From NCBI RefSeq assembly GCF_033436665.1, contig NZ_JAWQFO010000002.1, positions 186,001 to 250,000 of the forward strand: a DNA stretch of 64,000 nt, written 5' to 3'. Shown here piece after piece: positions 7,679 to 16,100 of this stretch. Position 1 is the stretch's first letter, and every line of letters starts with the position of its first letter. Both the position numbers and the translations under genes were made by a program. The notes under the pieces are model-generated. The model ran no database searches and was not told where the DNA came from. It was given only the letters and a program-made list of their open reading frames with translations. This DNA is from JAWQFO01 sp033436665. GTDB taxonomy: Bacteria; Pseudomonadota; Alphaproteobacteria; Rhodobacterales; Rhodobacteraceae.

Positions 7679-8542
7679 ATGAATGAAAAGGATGAATTCG
7701 ACCGACCGGGCCCGGCGGAGGGCAAAGCGGGACGCGGTGCTGGTGTCGATTGGGATGATCTGGCCGCTTTCCTGGCCGTCGCGCGCACTGGCGGGCTTTC
7801 GGCTGCCGCGCGCGAGATCGGGTCGAGTGCGCCGACGCTGGGTCGCCGGATGCGGGCACTCGAACGCGCGCTCGGGCGCGAGCTTTTCGTGCGGCGCACC
7901 CATGGCTACGAGCTGACAGAGGACGGTGCGCGGCTGTGCGCCGACCTGCGCGTGGCCGAGGCGTCGATTGCGCGGGCGACGGCCTCGGCGGCAGAGGATG
8001 TCCTGCCTCTGGTCAAGGTCGCGGCCGGAACCTGGACCATGCTGTCGCTTGCGGAAAACCTGAAAGCGTTTGCCGGCGATCCTCCGGACCTGCGCCTGCG
8101 GCTGCTCTCCGGCGAGGACGTGCTGTCGATCCCCCGGCGCGAGGCGGCCATCGGCTTTCGCACCCGGCGCCCGACCGAGGCGGGGCTTGCGGGACGGCGG
8201 CTCCGTCCCGTCGCCTTCGCCGCCTATGCCGCGCCGGGTGCGCCGGAGGACTGGATCGTGGTGCGTGCAGGCACCGCCTCGGCCCGCTGGGTGGCCGAGC
8301 GCTGCGGCGACCGGATCGCGGTCGAGACCACGGCGCCGAGGCTGGCGCTCGATCTCGCGTTGAACAGCTTCGGTCGCGTCCTGCTGCCGACATTCATCGC
8401 TGACGCGCAGCCCGGCCTCGAACGCTGTAGCGAAGATGTCGCGGAACTGTCTCACGACCAGTGGCTTGTCACCCATGACGAGGACCGCAGGCTGCCCGAG
8501 GTGCGCCGGGCGCTCGACAGGATCGCCGAGGTGTTCGGGTGA
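7679..8542 (+). CDS. LysR-family transcriptional regulator
   Basis: This is a 287-aa DNA-binding regulator. The N-terminal winged helix-turn-helix covers about residues 25-85 (WDDLAAFLAVARTGGLSAAAREIG, then PTLGRRMRALERALGRELFVRRTHGYELTEDG). The effector domain that follows is shorter than in most LysR proteins, resembling the group that contains minimal substrate domains. The ATG at 7679 is preceded by GAAGAGG. The first 20 residues are an uncommon polar extension before the HTH. It diverges from the small 7385-7591 ORF and converges on the FabH-like gene with 4 bp between stops. Target and effector are unknown. Confidence 0.88.
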   Translation: MNEKDEFDRPGPAEGKAGRGAGVDWDDLAAFLAVARTGGLSAAAREIGSSAPTLGRRMRALERALGRELFVRRTHGYELTEDGARLCADLRVAEASIARATASAAEDVLPLVKVAAGTWTMLSLAENLKAFAGDPPDLRLRLLSGEDVLSIPRREAAIGFRTRRPTEAGLAGRRLRPVAFAAYAAPGAPEDWIVVRAGTASARWVAERCGDRIAVETTAPRLALDLALNSFGRVLLPTFIADAQPGLERCSEDVAELSHDQWLVTHDEDRRLPEVRRALDRIAEVFG

Positions 8543-8546
8543 GAGC

Positions 8547-9671
8547 TCAGGCGTGCCGCTCGACCAGCACCGACCCCACCGAATAACCGGCTCCGAACGA
8601 GCAGATCAGGCCGCGGTCGCCGTCCTTCAGATCGTCCGAGAATTTCGAGAAGGCGATGATCGAACCGGCGGAGGACGTGTTGGCGTAGTCCTGCAGGATG
8701 TTCGGCTGCTCGCCCGGCTCGGGCTCGCGCCCCAGAACCTTGCGCCCGATGAAATCGTTCATCGTCTTGTTGGCCTGGTGCAGCCAGAGCCGCTTGAGCT
8801 CCGCCGCGTCGAGACCTTCGTCGGCCATGTGGTCCGCGATATGCGCCGAGACCATCGGCAGCACTTCCTTGAAGACCTTGCGGCCGTTCTGCATGAACTG
8901 CATGTCGCGCCGGTCTTTCATGCCATCAGGACGCGAGCGGCGCAGGTAGCCGTTGTTGTTGCGGATGTTGTTTGAGAACTCGGTGGCACAGCGCGTCGAG
9001 CGGATCTTGAAGTACGGACCCGTCGCGGCCTCCTCGGTCTCGATCAGCACCGCGGTGGCGACATCGCCGAAGATGAAGTGACAGTCGCGGTCGCGCCATT
9101 CGAGATGCGCCGAGCAGATCTCGGGGTTGACGACCAGCGCCCCCTTGATGCTGCCGGACCGGACCATGTCGGCCGCCGCCTGAATACCGAAAGTGGCCGA
9201 GGAACAGGCGACGTTCATGTCGAAGGCAAAGCCCGGGACGCCCAGAAGCTGCTGGATCTCGATGGCGACGGCCGGGTAGGCGCGTTCCATGTTGGAGGCC
9301 GCGCAGATCACGGCACTGACGTCCTCGGGGCGCTTGCCGGCCTGCTTCAGGGCCGCGCGCGCCGCCGTGACGGCCATCTCGGCCATGATCGAGGGTTCGT
9401 CGTCCGAGCGCTGGCGCAGCAGCGGATGCATCACCCGGGGATCCAGAACGCCTGTCTTGTCGACCACGTGGCGCTGTTCGATCCCGCTGGCCTTGACGAT
9501 GAACTCTTCCGAGGAATGCTCCTTTGCGGCAAGCGTTCCGGCGGCGATCTGCTCGGCGTGCTCGGCGTTGTAGAGATCGGCATAGGCGTTGAAGGCCGCG
9601 ACCAGCTCGGCGTTGCTGATGATGTCTTCGGGCGTGAAGACACCGGTGCCGGTGATGACGGGAGTTGGCAT
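8547..9671 (-). CDS. beta-ketoacyl-ACP synthase III family protein (PA3286-like long form)
   Basis: This is a 374-aa thiolase-fold condensing enzyme. The Cys-His-Asn triad is visible as C156 (NVACSSATF), H298 (WLHQANKTM) and N331 (YANTSSAGS). It is about 50 residues longer than housekeeping FabH because of an insert near residues 25-95 (AAFNAYADLYNAEHA through VVDKTGVLDPRVM). That insert matches the Pseudomonas PA3286 type, which diverts medium-chain acyl-CoA from beta-oxidation into fatty acid synthesis. An analogous role is inferred, not shown. The gene stands alone, converging on the LysR gene. Confidence 0.88.
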   Translation of the reverse strand: MPTPVITGTGVFTPEDIISNAELVAAFNAYADLYNAEHAEQIAAGTLAAKEHSSEEFIVKASGIEQRHVVDKTGVLDPRVMHPLLRQRSDDEPSIMAEMAVTAARAALKQAGKRPEDVSAVICAASNMERAYPAVAIEIQQLLGVPGFAFDMNVACSSATFGIQAAADMVRSGSIKGALVVNPEICSAHLEWRDRDCHFIFGDVATAVLIETEEAATGPYFKIRSTRCATEFSNNIRNNNGYLRRSRPDGMKDRRDMQFMQNGRKVFKEVLPMVSAHIADHMADEGLDAAELKRLWLHQANKTMNDFIGRKVLGREPEPGEQPNILQDYANTSSAGSIIAFSKFSDDLKDGDRGLICSFGAGYSVGSVLVERHA

Positions 9672-9751
9672 CCTGATAGCTCCAGACGGTTAGGCGTCCA
9701 GTATCGCCAAGATACCGGCCAAAGACCAGCGCGCCGGACCCGTCACAAGAC

Positions 9752-9780
9752 CCGGAACGCGCGGGGAGCGCCCGTTCCGG
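9752..9780 (-). other. hairpin between the lipoprotein gene and the FabH-like gene
   Basis: An 8-bp perfect inverted repeat (CCGGAACG at 9752-9759, CGTTCCGG at 9773-9780) lies 16 bp beyond the lipoprotein stop on the minus strand. Only a short TCTT follows, so termination would be weak. It may end or attenuate lipoprotein transcription before the synthase gene 81 bp further on. Confidence 0.4.
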
Positions 9781-9795
9781 CCGGGTATCGTCGCG

Positions 9796-10092
9796 TCAGC
9801 CGCGCGGGACCGAGTAGATCACGAAACCTTCGCGCCGGTCGACTTCGATCGCGCCGGTGTCCGTGACGAAGACCCCGAGGTTCTCCATGTCCTCGGGGCA
9901 GCCGACCAGATCGGCGGAATCGTCCAGGAACTGATTGGTGTAGTCGTCCTCGCCGAGCCTGCGGCACGAGTCGTTCATGAATCGGTATCCGGTGCCGAAA
10001 AACGGCAGCGAGCCGGTCACCGGGTCCGGTTCAGGTGCGGTGGTCGCGCAGGCGGCCAGAAAGGCCGCGGGAATCAGTGCAAGGGATCGCAT
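9796..10092 (-). CDS. small lipoprotein, 98 aa
   Basis: The N-terminus MRSLALIPAAFLAACATTAP is a lipoprotein signal with the lipobox LAAC and Cys15, so the mature chain is lipid-anchored in the periplasm or outer membrane. The remainder (PVTGSLPFFGTGYRF, SCRRLGEDDYTNQFLDDSADLVGCPEDMENLGVF, VDRREGFVIYSVPRG) has two cysteines that could form a disulfide. No catalytic motif is recognised. Similar short lipoproteins are common in Rhodobacteraceae and have no assigned function. Confidence 0.75.
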   Translation of the reverse strand: MRSLALIPAAFLAACATTAPEPDPVTGSLPFFGTGYRFMNDSCRRLGEDDYTNQFLDDSADLVGCPEDMENLGVFVTDTGAIEVDRREGFVIYSVPRG

Positions 10093-10199
10093 GTCATGGC
10101 TCCGTCGGTATGTGGGTGATAGCCTAGCAAAGATGATCCGGCCTGTCCCGTACTACCCGTTTGCCGAGAAAAGCGGCATTGCCCGGTTCAACACGGCAA

Positions 10200-10255
10200 A
10201 ATTTCGCCAATAAGTAGAATTCGCCTATAAGTTGACACAATTCGGCCTCACTAGT
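10200..10255. repeat. three imperfect AATT-CGCC-TAAGT repeats upstream of the VPLPA-CTERM gene
   Basis: Three related elements occur in tandem: AATTTCGCCAATAAGT (10200-10215), AATTCGCCTATAAGT (10218-10232) and AATTCGGCCTCACTAGT (10239-10255). Their starts are 18 and 21 bp apart, close to two helical turns. They lie 58-113 bp before the start codon of the surface-protein gene, where a regulator would bind. TTGACA (10232-10237) and TTGACC (10255-10260) abut the last two copies and could be -35 elements. No regulator is assigned. Confidence 0.45.
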
Positions 10256-10312
10256 TGACCTACCGTGGACCACAACGCCTGTAAGTTAAGGTTAACCAGG
10301 AAAGGTTGAACT

Positions 10313-10837
10313 ATGTTCAAGAAACTTCTTCTCGGTGCGGCGCTGGCATTTGCCGCGCAGACCGCACAGGCCTCCCTCGTCGGCGACAGCTTCAGTTTCA
10401 ATCTGCAGGAAGACGGCGCACCGACTGCGCTGATCAATGCCATGCCGACCGTCGGCAGCGGCCCGGAAATCTTCAGCGTCGATATCAATTCCGGTCTCTT
10501 TCTCGCGGATATCTCCGACGACCTGCTGACGCTCGTCATGGCCGAGTTCGTGCCGATCGGCGCCACGACATGGAGCTTTACCGGCCTCGACTATTCCGAC
10601 GGTTCGGTCATCTCCGGCTTTACACTGCTGAACGGCAGTTCGCCGGTCGGCACCGGCTTCGGCTCCGATTTCCTGACGGTCAACATCGGCGACATCTCCG
10701 CGCCCGGCATATGGGTTTTCAACATCGCCACCGAGCCGGGAACACCGCCGTCGGTGATTCCGTTGCCCGCCGGTGGGGCGCTGCTGATTGCAGGCCTCGG
10801 GAGCCTGATCCTTTTGCGCCGGCGCGCCCGCGGCTGA
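10313..10837 (+). CDS. VPLPA-CTERM sorting domain-containing secreted protein
   Basis: This 174-aa exported protein has a signal peptide (KKLLLGAALAFAAQTAQA, residues 3-20). It ends with the tripartite sorting signal of the PEP-CTERM superfamily: VIPLPAGGALLIAGL (about 149-163), a short hydrophobic helix and the basic tail RRRARG. In Rhodobacteraceae such signals are read by the exosortase XrtD system, which attaches proteins to the cell surface. The middle is Ser/Thr/Gly-rich beta structure without a known domain. The ATG at 10313 follows GGAAAGG. No exosortase gene is in the window. A strong terminator follows. Confidence 0.85.
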   Translation: MFKKLLLGAALAFAAQTAQASLVGDSFSFNLQEDGAPTALINAMPTVGSGPEIFSVDINSGLFLADISDDLLTLVMAEFVPIGATTWSFTGLDYSDGSVISGFTLLNGSSPVGTGFGSDFLTVNIGDISAPGIWVFNIATEPGTPPSVIPLPAGGALLIAGLGSLILLRRRARG

Positions 10838-10893
10838 TCGAAAATTCCCGCCCGGCACGGGGCGGGTCATGCCGATTTCCCTCGGCAAACAAG

Positions 10894-10919
10894 AACGCCC
10901 GGCCTCGGCCGGGCGTTTT
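10894..10919. terminator. bidirectional intrinsic terminator between the VPLPA-CTERM gene and carB
   Basis: An 11-bp perfect inverted repeat (AACGCCCGGCC at 10894-10904, GGCCGGGCGTT at 10907-10917) is followed by a T-run on the plus strand (10916-10919). It is only 3 bp from the carB stop codon on the opposite strand. It serves the plus-strand surface-protein gene well; towards the minus strand the A/T tract is shorter (TTCTTG). Confidence 0.85.
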
Positions 10920-10921
10920 CG

Positions 10922-13900
10922 TCAGCCCTGGAGCGCCTTGACGCCCACCTCGCCGTCAGCCTGGGCGCGGATCGCGAGCGCCGCCGCAAAGCTGCCGGCC
11001 GCGGTCGTGAAATACGGAATCTTTTCGTAGAGCGCGATGGAACGGATCGACTTGGAATCCTCGACGGCCTGCGCCCCCTCGGTCGAATTCATCACCAGGT
11101 GGATCTCGCCGTTCTTGAGCATGTCGGTCACGTCCGGGCGACCTTCGTAGACCTTGTTGACTACGTCGCAGGCCAGATCGTGCGCCTGCAGCCAGGCCGC
11201 GGTGCCGCGTGTGGCGACGATGGAAAACCCGAGGTCGAGCAGAATGCGTGCAGCGCTCAGCATGTCATCGGTCTTGTCGTCGTCCTTGATCGACAGGAAG
11301 GCGCAGCCTTCGGTAGGCAGCTTCATGCCGGCGCCCATCTGCGCCTTGAGGAAGGCGCGCGGGAAGTCGCGGTCCCAGCCCATGACTTCGCCGGTCGAGC
11401 GCATTTCGGGGCCGAGGATGGTGTCGACGCCGGGAAAGCGGTTGAAGGGCAGCACCGCCTCCTTGACCGAGAACCAGGGCATGTCGGGATCGGCCAGCGT
11501 CATCGGGTCGCCCAGCGGCAGGACATCCTCGTAGGCGGCATTGGCGTCATAGGGCGCGCGCATCGCGAAATTGGACAGCGGCTCGCCCGCCATGATGCGC
11601 GCAGCGATCGAGGCGATGGCCGAGTCGGTGGCCTTGGCGACGAAGGGCACGGTGCGCGAGGCGCGCGGATTGACCTCGATGAGGTAGATTTCGCCGTTCT
11701 TGATGGCGAACTGGACGTTCATCAGCCCGACGACGTTGAGCCCAAGTGCCAGCTTGCGCGTCTGCTCCTTGATCTCGTCGATCAGCGAGGCCGACAGAGA
11801 GTAGGGCGGCAGCGAACAGGCGCTGTCGCCGGAATGCACGCCGGCTTCCTCGATATGCTGCATGATGCCGGCGACATGCACGTTCTCGCCGTCGCAGAGC
11901 GCGTCGACATCGAGTTCCACGGCTCCCGAGAGGTAGCTGTCGAGCAGAACTGGGCTGTCGCCCGAGACAACCACCGCGTCGCGGATGTAGCGCTCGAGCC
12001 CGGCCATGTCGCGCACGATCTCCATCGCCCGCCCGCCAAGCACGTAGGAGGGGCGGATCACCAGCGGAAAGCCGATGCCCTCGGCGATTTCCAGCGCCTC
12101 GGCGTCGGAATGCGCGATGCCGTTCCTCGGTTGTTTCAGTTCGAGACGGTTCACAAGGTCCTGGAATCGTTCGCGGTCCTCGGCGAGGTCGATCATGTCA
12201 GGGGTCGTCCCGAGGATCGGGATACCCGCATCATGCAGCGCATTGGCAAGTTTCAGGGGGGTCTGGCCGCCGAACTGGACGATCACGCCGTGCAGCGTGC
12301 CCGCCTCCTGCTCGACGCGCAGGACTTCCATCACATGTTCGAAAGTCAGCGGCTCGAAATAAAGCCGGTCCGAGGTGTCGTAGTCGGTCGAGACCGTCTC
12401 GGGGTTGCAGTTGACCATGATGGTCTCGAAGCCCGCGTCGGTCAGTGCATAGCAGGCGTGACAGCAGCAGTAGTCGAACTCGATCCCCTGGCCGATCCGG
12501 TTCGGACCGCCGCCGAGGATGACCACCTTCTTGCGGTCCGAGGGGCGCGCCTCGCATTCCACCTCGCCCCAGACCGGAGCTTCGTAGGTCGAGTACATGT
12601 AGGGCGTCTGCGCCTCGAACTCGGCCGCGCAGGTGTCGATACGCTTGAAGACCGCCGTCACGCCCGCGTCGATCCGGGCCTTGCGCACCGCGGCCTCCGA
12701 CTGGCCGGTCAGGATGGCAAGCCGCGCATCGGTGAAGCCCATCATCTTCAGATGCCGCAGCGCGGCCTCGGACGTCGGCAGGCCGGACTCGGCCACCTCG
12801 GCCTCGGTGTCCACGATTTCGCGGATGCGGGCGAGGAACCAAGGATCGTACATGGTGACGCCGTGGATCTCGTCGTCCGAAAGCCCGTGGCGCATCGCCT
12901 GGGCGATGGTGCGCAGCCGGTCGGGGGTCTGCTGGCTGATCGCCTTGACCACCGCCGCCTTTTCCGGGGCACCGGGAATCTCCACCTCGTCGAAGCCGGT
13001 CAAGCCGGATTCCATCGAGGCCAGCGCCTTCTGCATCGATTCGTGGATCGTGCGGCCGATCGACATCGCCTCGCCCACCGACTTCATCGCCGTGGTCAGC
13101 GTCGGCTCGGCGCCGGGGAACTTCTCGAAGGCGAACTTCGGGATCTTCGTCACGACATAGTCGATGGTCGGCTCGAACGAGGCCGGCGTGACCTTGGTGA
13201 TGTCGTTGTCGAGCTCGTCGAGCGTGTAGCCCACGGCGAGCTTCGCCGCGATCTTGGCGATCGGAAAGCCGGTGGCCTTCGAGGCCAGCGCGGAGGAGCG
13301 CGAAACGCGCGGGTTCATTTCGATCACGACCATGCGCCCATCGTCGGGGTTGATCGCCCATTGCACGTTCGACCCGCCGGTCTCGACACCGATCTCGCGC
13401 AGCACGGCAATCGAGTGATTGCGCATGATCTGATATTCCTTGTCGGTCAGCGTCAGCGCCGGGGCGACGGTGATCGAGTCTCCGGTATGCACGCCCATCG
13501 GGTCGACGTTCTCGATGGAGCAGACGATGATGGCGTTGTCGGCGGTGTCGCGCACCACCTCCATCTCGAATTCCTTCCAGCCCAGCAGGCTTTCGTCGAC
13601 GAGGATCTGGCCGGTGGGCGAGGCGTCCATGCCCGAGCGGCAGATGCGTTCGTAGTCGTCGCGGTTGTAGGCCACGCCGCCGCCGGTGCCGCCCATGGTG
13701 AAGGCGGGGCGGATGATCGCAGGAAGGCCCACGTCCTCGAGCGCCGCGAGCGCCAGCCGCACGCCGCCCGCGAGGTCCTTCTTGCCGTTGAGTTTCGGCG
13801 CGGTGACGATGGTGGCGCGGGGATTCTCGATCCCGAGCCGGTCCATCGCTTCGCGGAAGAGCTTGCGGTCCTCGGCCATCTCGATGGCGGCGCGCTTGGC

Positions 13901-14251
13901 GCCGATCATCTCGACCCCGAAGCGGTCGAGCACGCCCATCTCCTCGAGCGCGAGTGCCGTGTTCAACCCGGTCTGGCCGCCCATCGTCGGCAGCAGCGCA
14001 TCCGGGCGCTCCTTCTCGATGATCTTGGCGACCATCTCGGGCGTGATCGGCTCGATGTAAGTGGCGTCGGCGAGCCCGGGATCAGTCATGATCGTCGCCG
14101 GGTTCGAGTTCACCAGGATAACCCGGTAACCCTCTTCCTTGAGTGCCTTGCACGCCTGCGCGCCGGAGTAGTCGAATTCGCACGCCTGGCCGATGATGAT
14201 GGGGCCGGCGCCGATGATCATGATGGATTTGATATCGGTTCTTTTCGGCAT
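10922..14251 (-). CDS. carB: carbamoyl-phosphate synthase large subunit
   Basis: This 1109-aa subunit makes carbamoyl phosphate from bicarbonate, ammonia (delivered by CarA from glutamine) and two ATP, feeding arginine and pyrimidine synthesis. The duplicated ATP-grasp halves are both visible. The first starts MPKRTDIKSIMIIGAGPIIIGQACEFDYSG, the second VVILGGGPNRIGQGIEFDYCCCH, with matching GGRAMEIV and EVNPRASRTVPF motifs. The C-terminal MGS-like allosteric domain (AARILLDLGFSIVATRGTA) is complete. The ATG at 14251 is the canonical start; longer frames upstream have no homology. carA is not adjacent. Confidence 0.97.
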   Translation of the reverse strand: MPKRTDIKSIMIIGAGPIIIGQACEFDYSGAQACKALKEEGYRVILVNSNPATIMTDPGLADATYIEPITPEMVAKIIEKERPDALLPTMGGQTGLNTALALEEMGVLDRFGVEMIGAKRAAIEMAEDRKLFREAMDRLGIENPRATIVTAPKLNGKKDLAGGVRLALAALEDVGLPAIIRPAFTMGGTGGGVAYNRDDYERICRSGMDASPTGQILVDESLLGWKEFEMEVVRDTADNAIIVCSIENVDPMGVHTGDSITVAPALTLTDKEYQIMRNHSIAVLREIGVETGGSNVQWAINPDDGRMVVIEMNPRVSRSSALASKATGFPIAKIAAKLAVGYTLDELDNDITKVTPASFEPTIDYVVTKIPKFAFEKFPGAEPTLTTAMKSVGEAMSIGRTIHESMQKALASMESGLTGFDEVEIPGAPEKAAVVKAISQQTPDRLRTIAQAMRHGLSDDEIHGVTMYDPWFLARIREIVDTEAEVAESGLPTSEAALRHLKMMGFTDARLAILTGQSEAAVRKARIDAGVTAVFKRIDTCAAEFEAQTPYMYSTYEAPVWGEVECEARPSDRKKVVILGGGPNRIGQGIEFDYCCCHACYALTDAGFETIMVNCNPETVSTDYDTSDRLYFEPLTFEHVMEVLRVEQEAGTLHGVIVQFGGQTPLKLANALHDAGIPILGTTPDMIDLAEDRERFQDLVNRLELKQPRNGIAHSDAEALEIAEGIGFPLVIRPSYVLGGRAMEIVRDMAGLERYIRDAVVVSGDSPVLLDSYLSGAVELDVDALCDGENVHVAGIMQHIEEAGVHSGDSACSLPPYSLSASLIDEIKEQTRKLALGLNVVGLMNVQFAIKNGEIYLIEVNPRASRTVPFVAKATDSAIASIAARIMAGEPLSNFAMRAPYDANAAYEDVLPLGDPMTLADPDMPWFSVKEAVLPFNRFPGVDTILGPEMRSTGEVMGWDRDFPRAFLKAQMGAGMKLPTEGCAFLSIKDDDKTDDMLSAARILLDLGFSIVATRGTAAWLQAHDLACDVVNKVYEGRPDVTDMLKNGEIHLVMNSTEGAQAVEDSKSIRSIALYEKIPYFTTAAGSFAAALAIRAQADGEVGVKALQG

Positions 14252-14627
14252 GTCCCGGGCCCCTCGTGCAAGCAAATTGTCTGCGTTATAGGCATGCGCC
14301 GCCTGCGCGCAAGGGGCGATCCGCCGCGATCCTGGGCCAATTGGGGTGTGCCGCGCCCCGGACATGCGGCGGGCTGGCGAAGAGCTGCCATCGGGTCGGT
14401 GATTTCCTGCAATAGAACCGGGAACGAACACCGTGTCTTGGCATACGGCGGCCCACCAAAAGGACAGCCTTGTGCCGTCGTCACGGCAGTCATGACGGAT
14501 GCGCATCCCTTGCAGATGCTGCATGGCAGCATTCGAAACCTGTGCGTTGTGCAAACCCGCGCGCGATACCAGTTTGAGGGCACGGGAGACGAGGTGTTTC
14601 CCGAACCGGACACAAAGGATCTACGCA
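14252..14627. other. 376-bp intergenic region between carB and the DUF1127 gene
   Basis: This divergent spacer must carry the carB promoter (minus) and the promoter of the small DUF1127 gene (plus). Reading frames on both strands give low-complexity, Arg/Cys-rich translations without family similarity. A palindromic GTCATGAC occurs around 14488-14496. No riboswitch, leader peptide or RNA gene was recognised. Confidence 0.5.
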
Positions 14628-14789
14628 ATGGCACTGATCGAAAAACTCCGCACCGCCGCGCACAAGCGGGCCGTCTACAACCGCACCGTCCGCGAACTCA
14701 GCACCATGCCGCTCGACACCGCGCTGGACCTCGGCCTTTACCGCGAAGACGCACGCGCCAACGCGCACCGCGCCGTTTATGGATACTGA
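14628..14789 (+). CDS. DUF1127 domain-containing small protein, 53 aa
   Basis: This short basic protein has the YjiS/DUF1127 signature. The sequence MALIEKLRTAAHKRAVYNRTVRELSTMPLD places the conserved Y-R-T-x-R-E-L-x-x-[ML] segment at residues 18-28, followed by ALDLGLYREDARANAHRAVYGY. DUF1127 proteins in alphaproteobacteria act as small RNA-binding or metabolic regulators, for example in phosphate and carbon turnover; the role here is inferred from family only. AAGGA 9 bp before the ATG at 14628 supports the start. A strong terminator immediately follows, so it is a single-gene transcript. Confidence 0.85.
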   Translation: MALIEKLRTAAHKRAVYNRTVRELSTMPLDTALDLGLYREDARANAHRAVYGY

Positions 14790-14825
14790 CGGCAGGCCCT
14801 GCGGGGCGGACAGACACAAAGACTG

Positions 14826-14858
14826 AAACGGGCAGGTCGCAAGGCGCTGCCCGTTTTT
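14826..14858 (+). terminator. intrinsic terminator after the DUF1127 gene
   Basis: AAACGGGCAG (14826-14835) pairs perfectly with CTGCCCGTTT (14847-14856) around an 11-nt loop and runs into TTTTT (14854-14858). It lies 36 bp after the DUF1127 stop and 28 bp before the end of the convergent hydrolase gene, which could also use it in reverse. Confidence 0.9.
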
Positions 14859-14885
14859 CTTTCCAGAGGTGGGACCGCGCGCCTG

Positions 14886-15647
14886 TCAGAGGTCCATCGA
14901 CAGGAAGGCCCGCAGCGCCGCCTCGAATTCGCGCGGCTTGTCGGCATGCAGCCAATGGCCCGCCTGCGGGATTTTCGCGAACCGCGCCTCCGGAAAAAGC
15001 GCCTTGATCGGTTCGCGGTGCTCGGTACGCACGTAATCCGACCCTGCTCCGGACAGGAAAAGCGCTGGTCCGTCGAAGCGCTTGTCGACCTCGGGAAAGG
15101 ACAGGATCTTGTCCATCTCGGCGGCCAGCGTGTCGAGGTTGAGCCGCCACCGCTTGCCGGCGACATCCAGCGACTGGGTGAAAAAGCTCTGCAGCGCCGG
15201 TTCGACACCAAGCGCGCCAAGCTGCGCTTCGGCATCCGACCGGCGGCTCACGGTTTCGAGATCGACACCGCGCATCGCGTCGATGAACTGCATCTGGCTG
15301 TGACCGTAGGCCACGGGTGCGATGTCTGCCACGATGAGCCGGTCGAGAAGATCCGGCCGTTCCAGCGCCAACATCATGGCGGCTTTCCCGCCCATCGAAT
15401 GCCCGCAGACATGCATCGGCGCACCGAGATGTTCGATCAGCTCCGCAAGATCCGCTGCAAGATCGGCGTAAGCGTGGGTCTCGGTGCGCGGGCTGCTGCC
15501 GTGGTTGCGCAGGTCGCAGGTGACGACACGGTAGCTGTCCGACAGGCGCTTGGCGATCACACCCCAGTTGCGGCCCGACCCGAAGAGGCCGTGCACGATC
15601 AGAAGACGCGGCGCCTCTGCGGAGCCGAATTCGGTGTGGGCGAGCAT
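14886..15647 (-). CDS. alpha/beta-fold hydrolase (YbfF-type esterase)
   Basis: This is a 253-aa cytoplasmic hydrolase. The oxyanion-hole motif IVHGLFGSGRNW is at residues 17-28, the nucleophile elbow is CGHSMGGK with Ser84, and the catalytic His is in QAGHWLHADKP near residue 232. Overall it resembles YbfF and mitochondrial ABHD11-type esterases that cleave short acyl esters or acyl-CoA. The ATG at 15647 begins the conserved strand directly. It has no operon partners, ends at a shared terminator with the DUF1127 gene and diverges from the 15726 gene. Confidence 0.85.
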   Translation of the reverse strand: MLAHTEFGSAEAPRLLIVHGLFGSGRNWGVIAKRLSDSYRVVTCDLRNHGSSPRTETHAYADLAADLAELIEHLGAPMHVCGHSMGGKAAMMLALERPDLLDRLIVADIAPVAYGHSQMQFIDAMRGVDLETVSRRSDAEAQLGALGVEPALQSFFTQSLDVAGKRWRLNLDTLAAEMDKILSFPEVDKRFDGPALFLSGAGSDYVRTEHREPIKALFPEARFAKIPQAGHWLHADKPREFEAALRAFLSMDL

Positions 15648-15725
15648 TGGTAGTGGCTATCGGTTTTGGCCACGGGAGACCAGAGCCATTGCGCAGCCGC
15701 ACAGGTCGGGACTATTCTGCCGCGG

Positions 15726-16100
15726 ATGACGGGGGATACCGAGATAACGCGCCGCGCGGAGGCGCTGAAACTGCTGCTGAAGGAACGGCTCGGCGTGGGC
15801 GGGCGCGATCTTGCCGTGGCGCTGCGGCGCGCGCGCTGGCGATTGCCGCGGCGGCTGCGGGGACAGGCGGACATGGTCGCCTCGGCCGCGCGCATGGGCG
15901 CCAACCCCAAGCTGGCACGGCGGCTGAACGGTCCGGCGCTCGATGCGGCGTTCCGCGATCTGCGCGGGTATCTAAAGGGCATCGACGTCGGCGAGGTGCG
16001 CAAGGACCGCATCCTTGGCTGGCTCAGCGTCATCGTCTTCGACCTGATCCTCATCGCCGGCGCTTTCGTGCTCTGGCTGTGGTGGCGCGGCTACGTCTAG
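15726..16100 (+). CDS. hypothetical protein with one C-terminal membrane helix, 124 aa
   Basis: No named family is recognised. The N-terminal 95 residues are strongly basic and helical (RRARWRLPRRLRGQADMVASAARMG). They are followed by LGWLSVIVFDLILIAGAFVLWLWWRGYV, a single transmembrane helix ending 5 residues from the C-terminus. This is a tail-anchored layout with the basic domain in the cytoplasm. The ATG at 15726 is preferred over an upstream TTG at 15666. Its TAG overlaps the stop of the convergent small gene by four bases (CTAG). Confidence 0.65.
   Translation: MTGDTEITRRAEALKLLLKERLGVGGRDLAVALRRARWRLPRRLRGQADMVASAARMGANPKLARRLNGPALDAAFRDLRGYLKGIDVGEVRKDRILGWLSVIVFDLILIAGAFVLWLWWRGYV

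Noticed and set aside
11099..15007. Plus-strand open frame of about 1300 codons opposite carB
   Set aside because: It is the antisense shadow of carB in GC-rich DNA. The translation is His/Arg/Val-rich low complexity, without any domain, and runs through a terminator and the DUF1127 gene.
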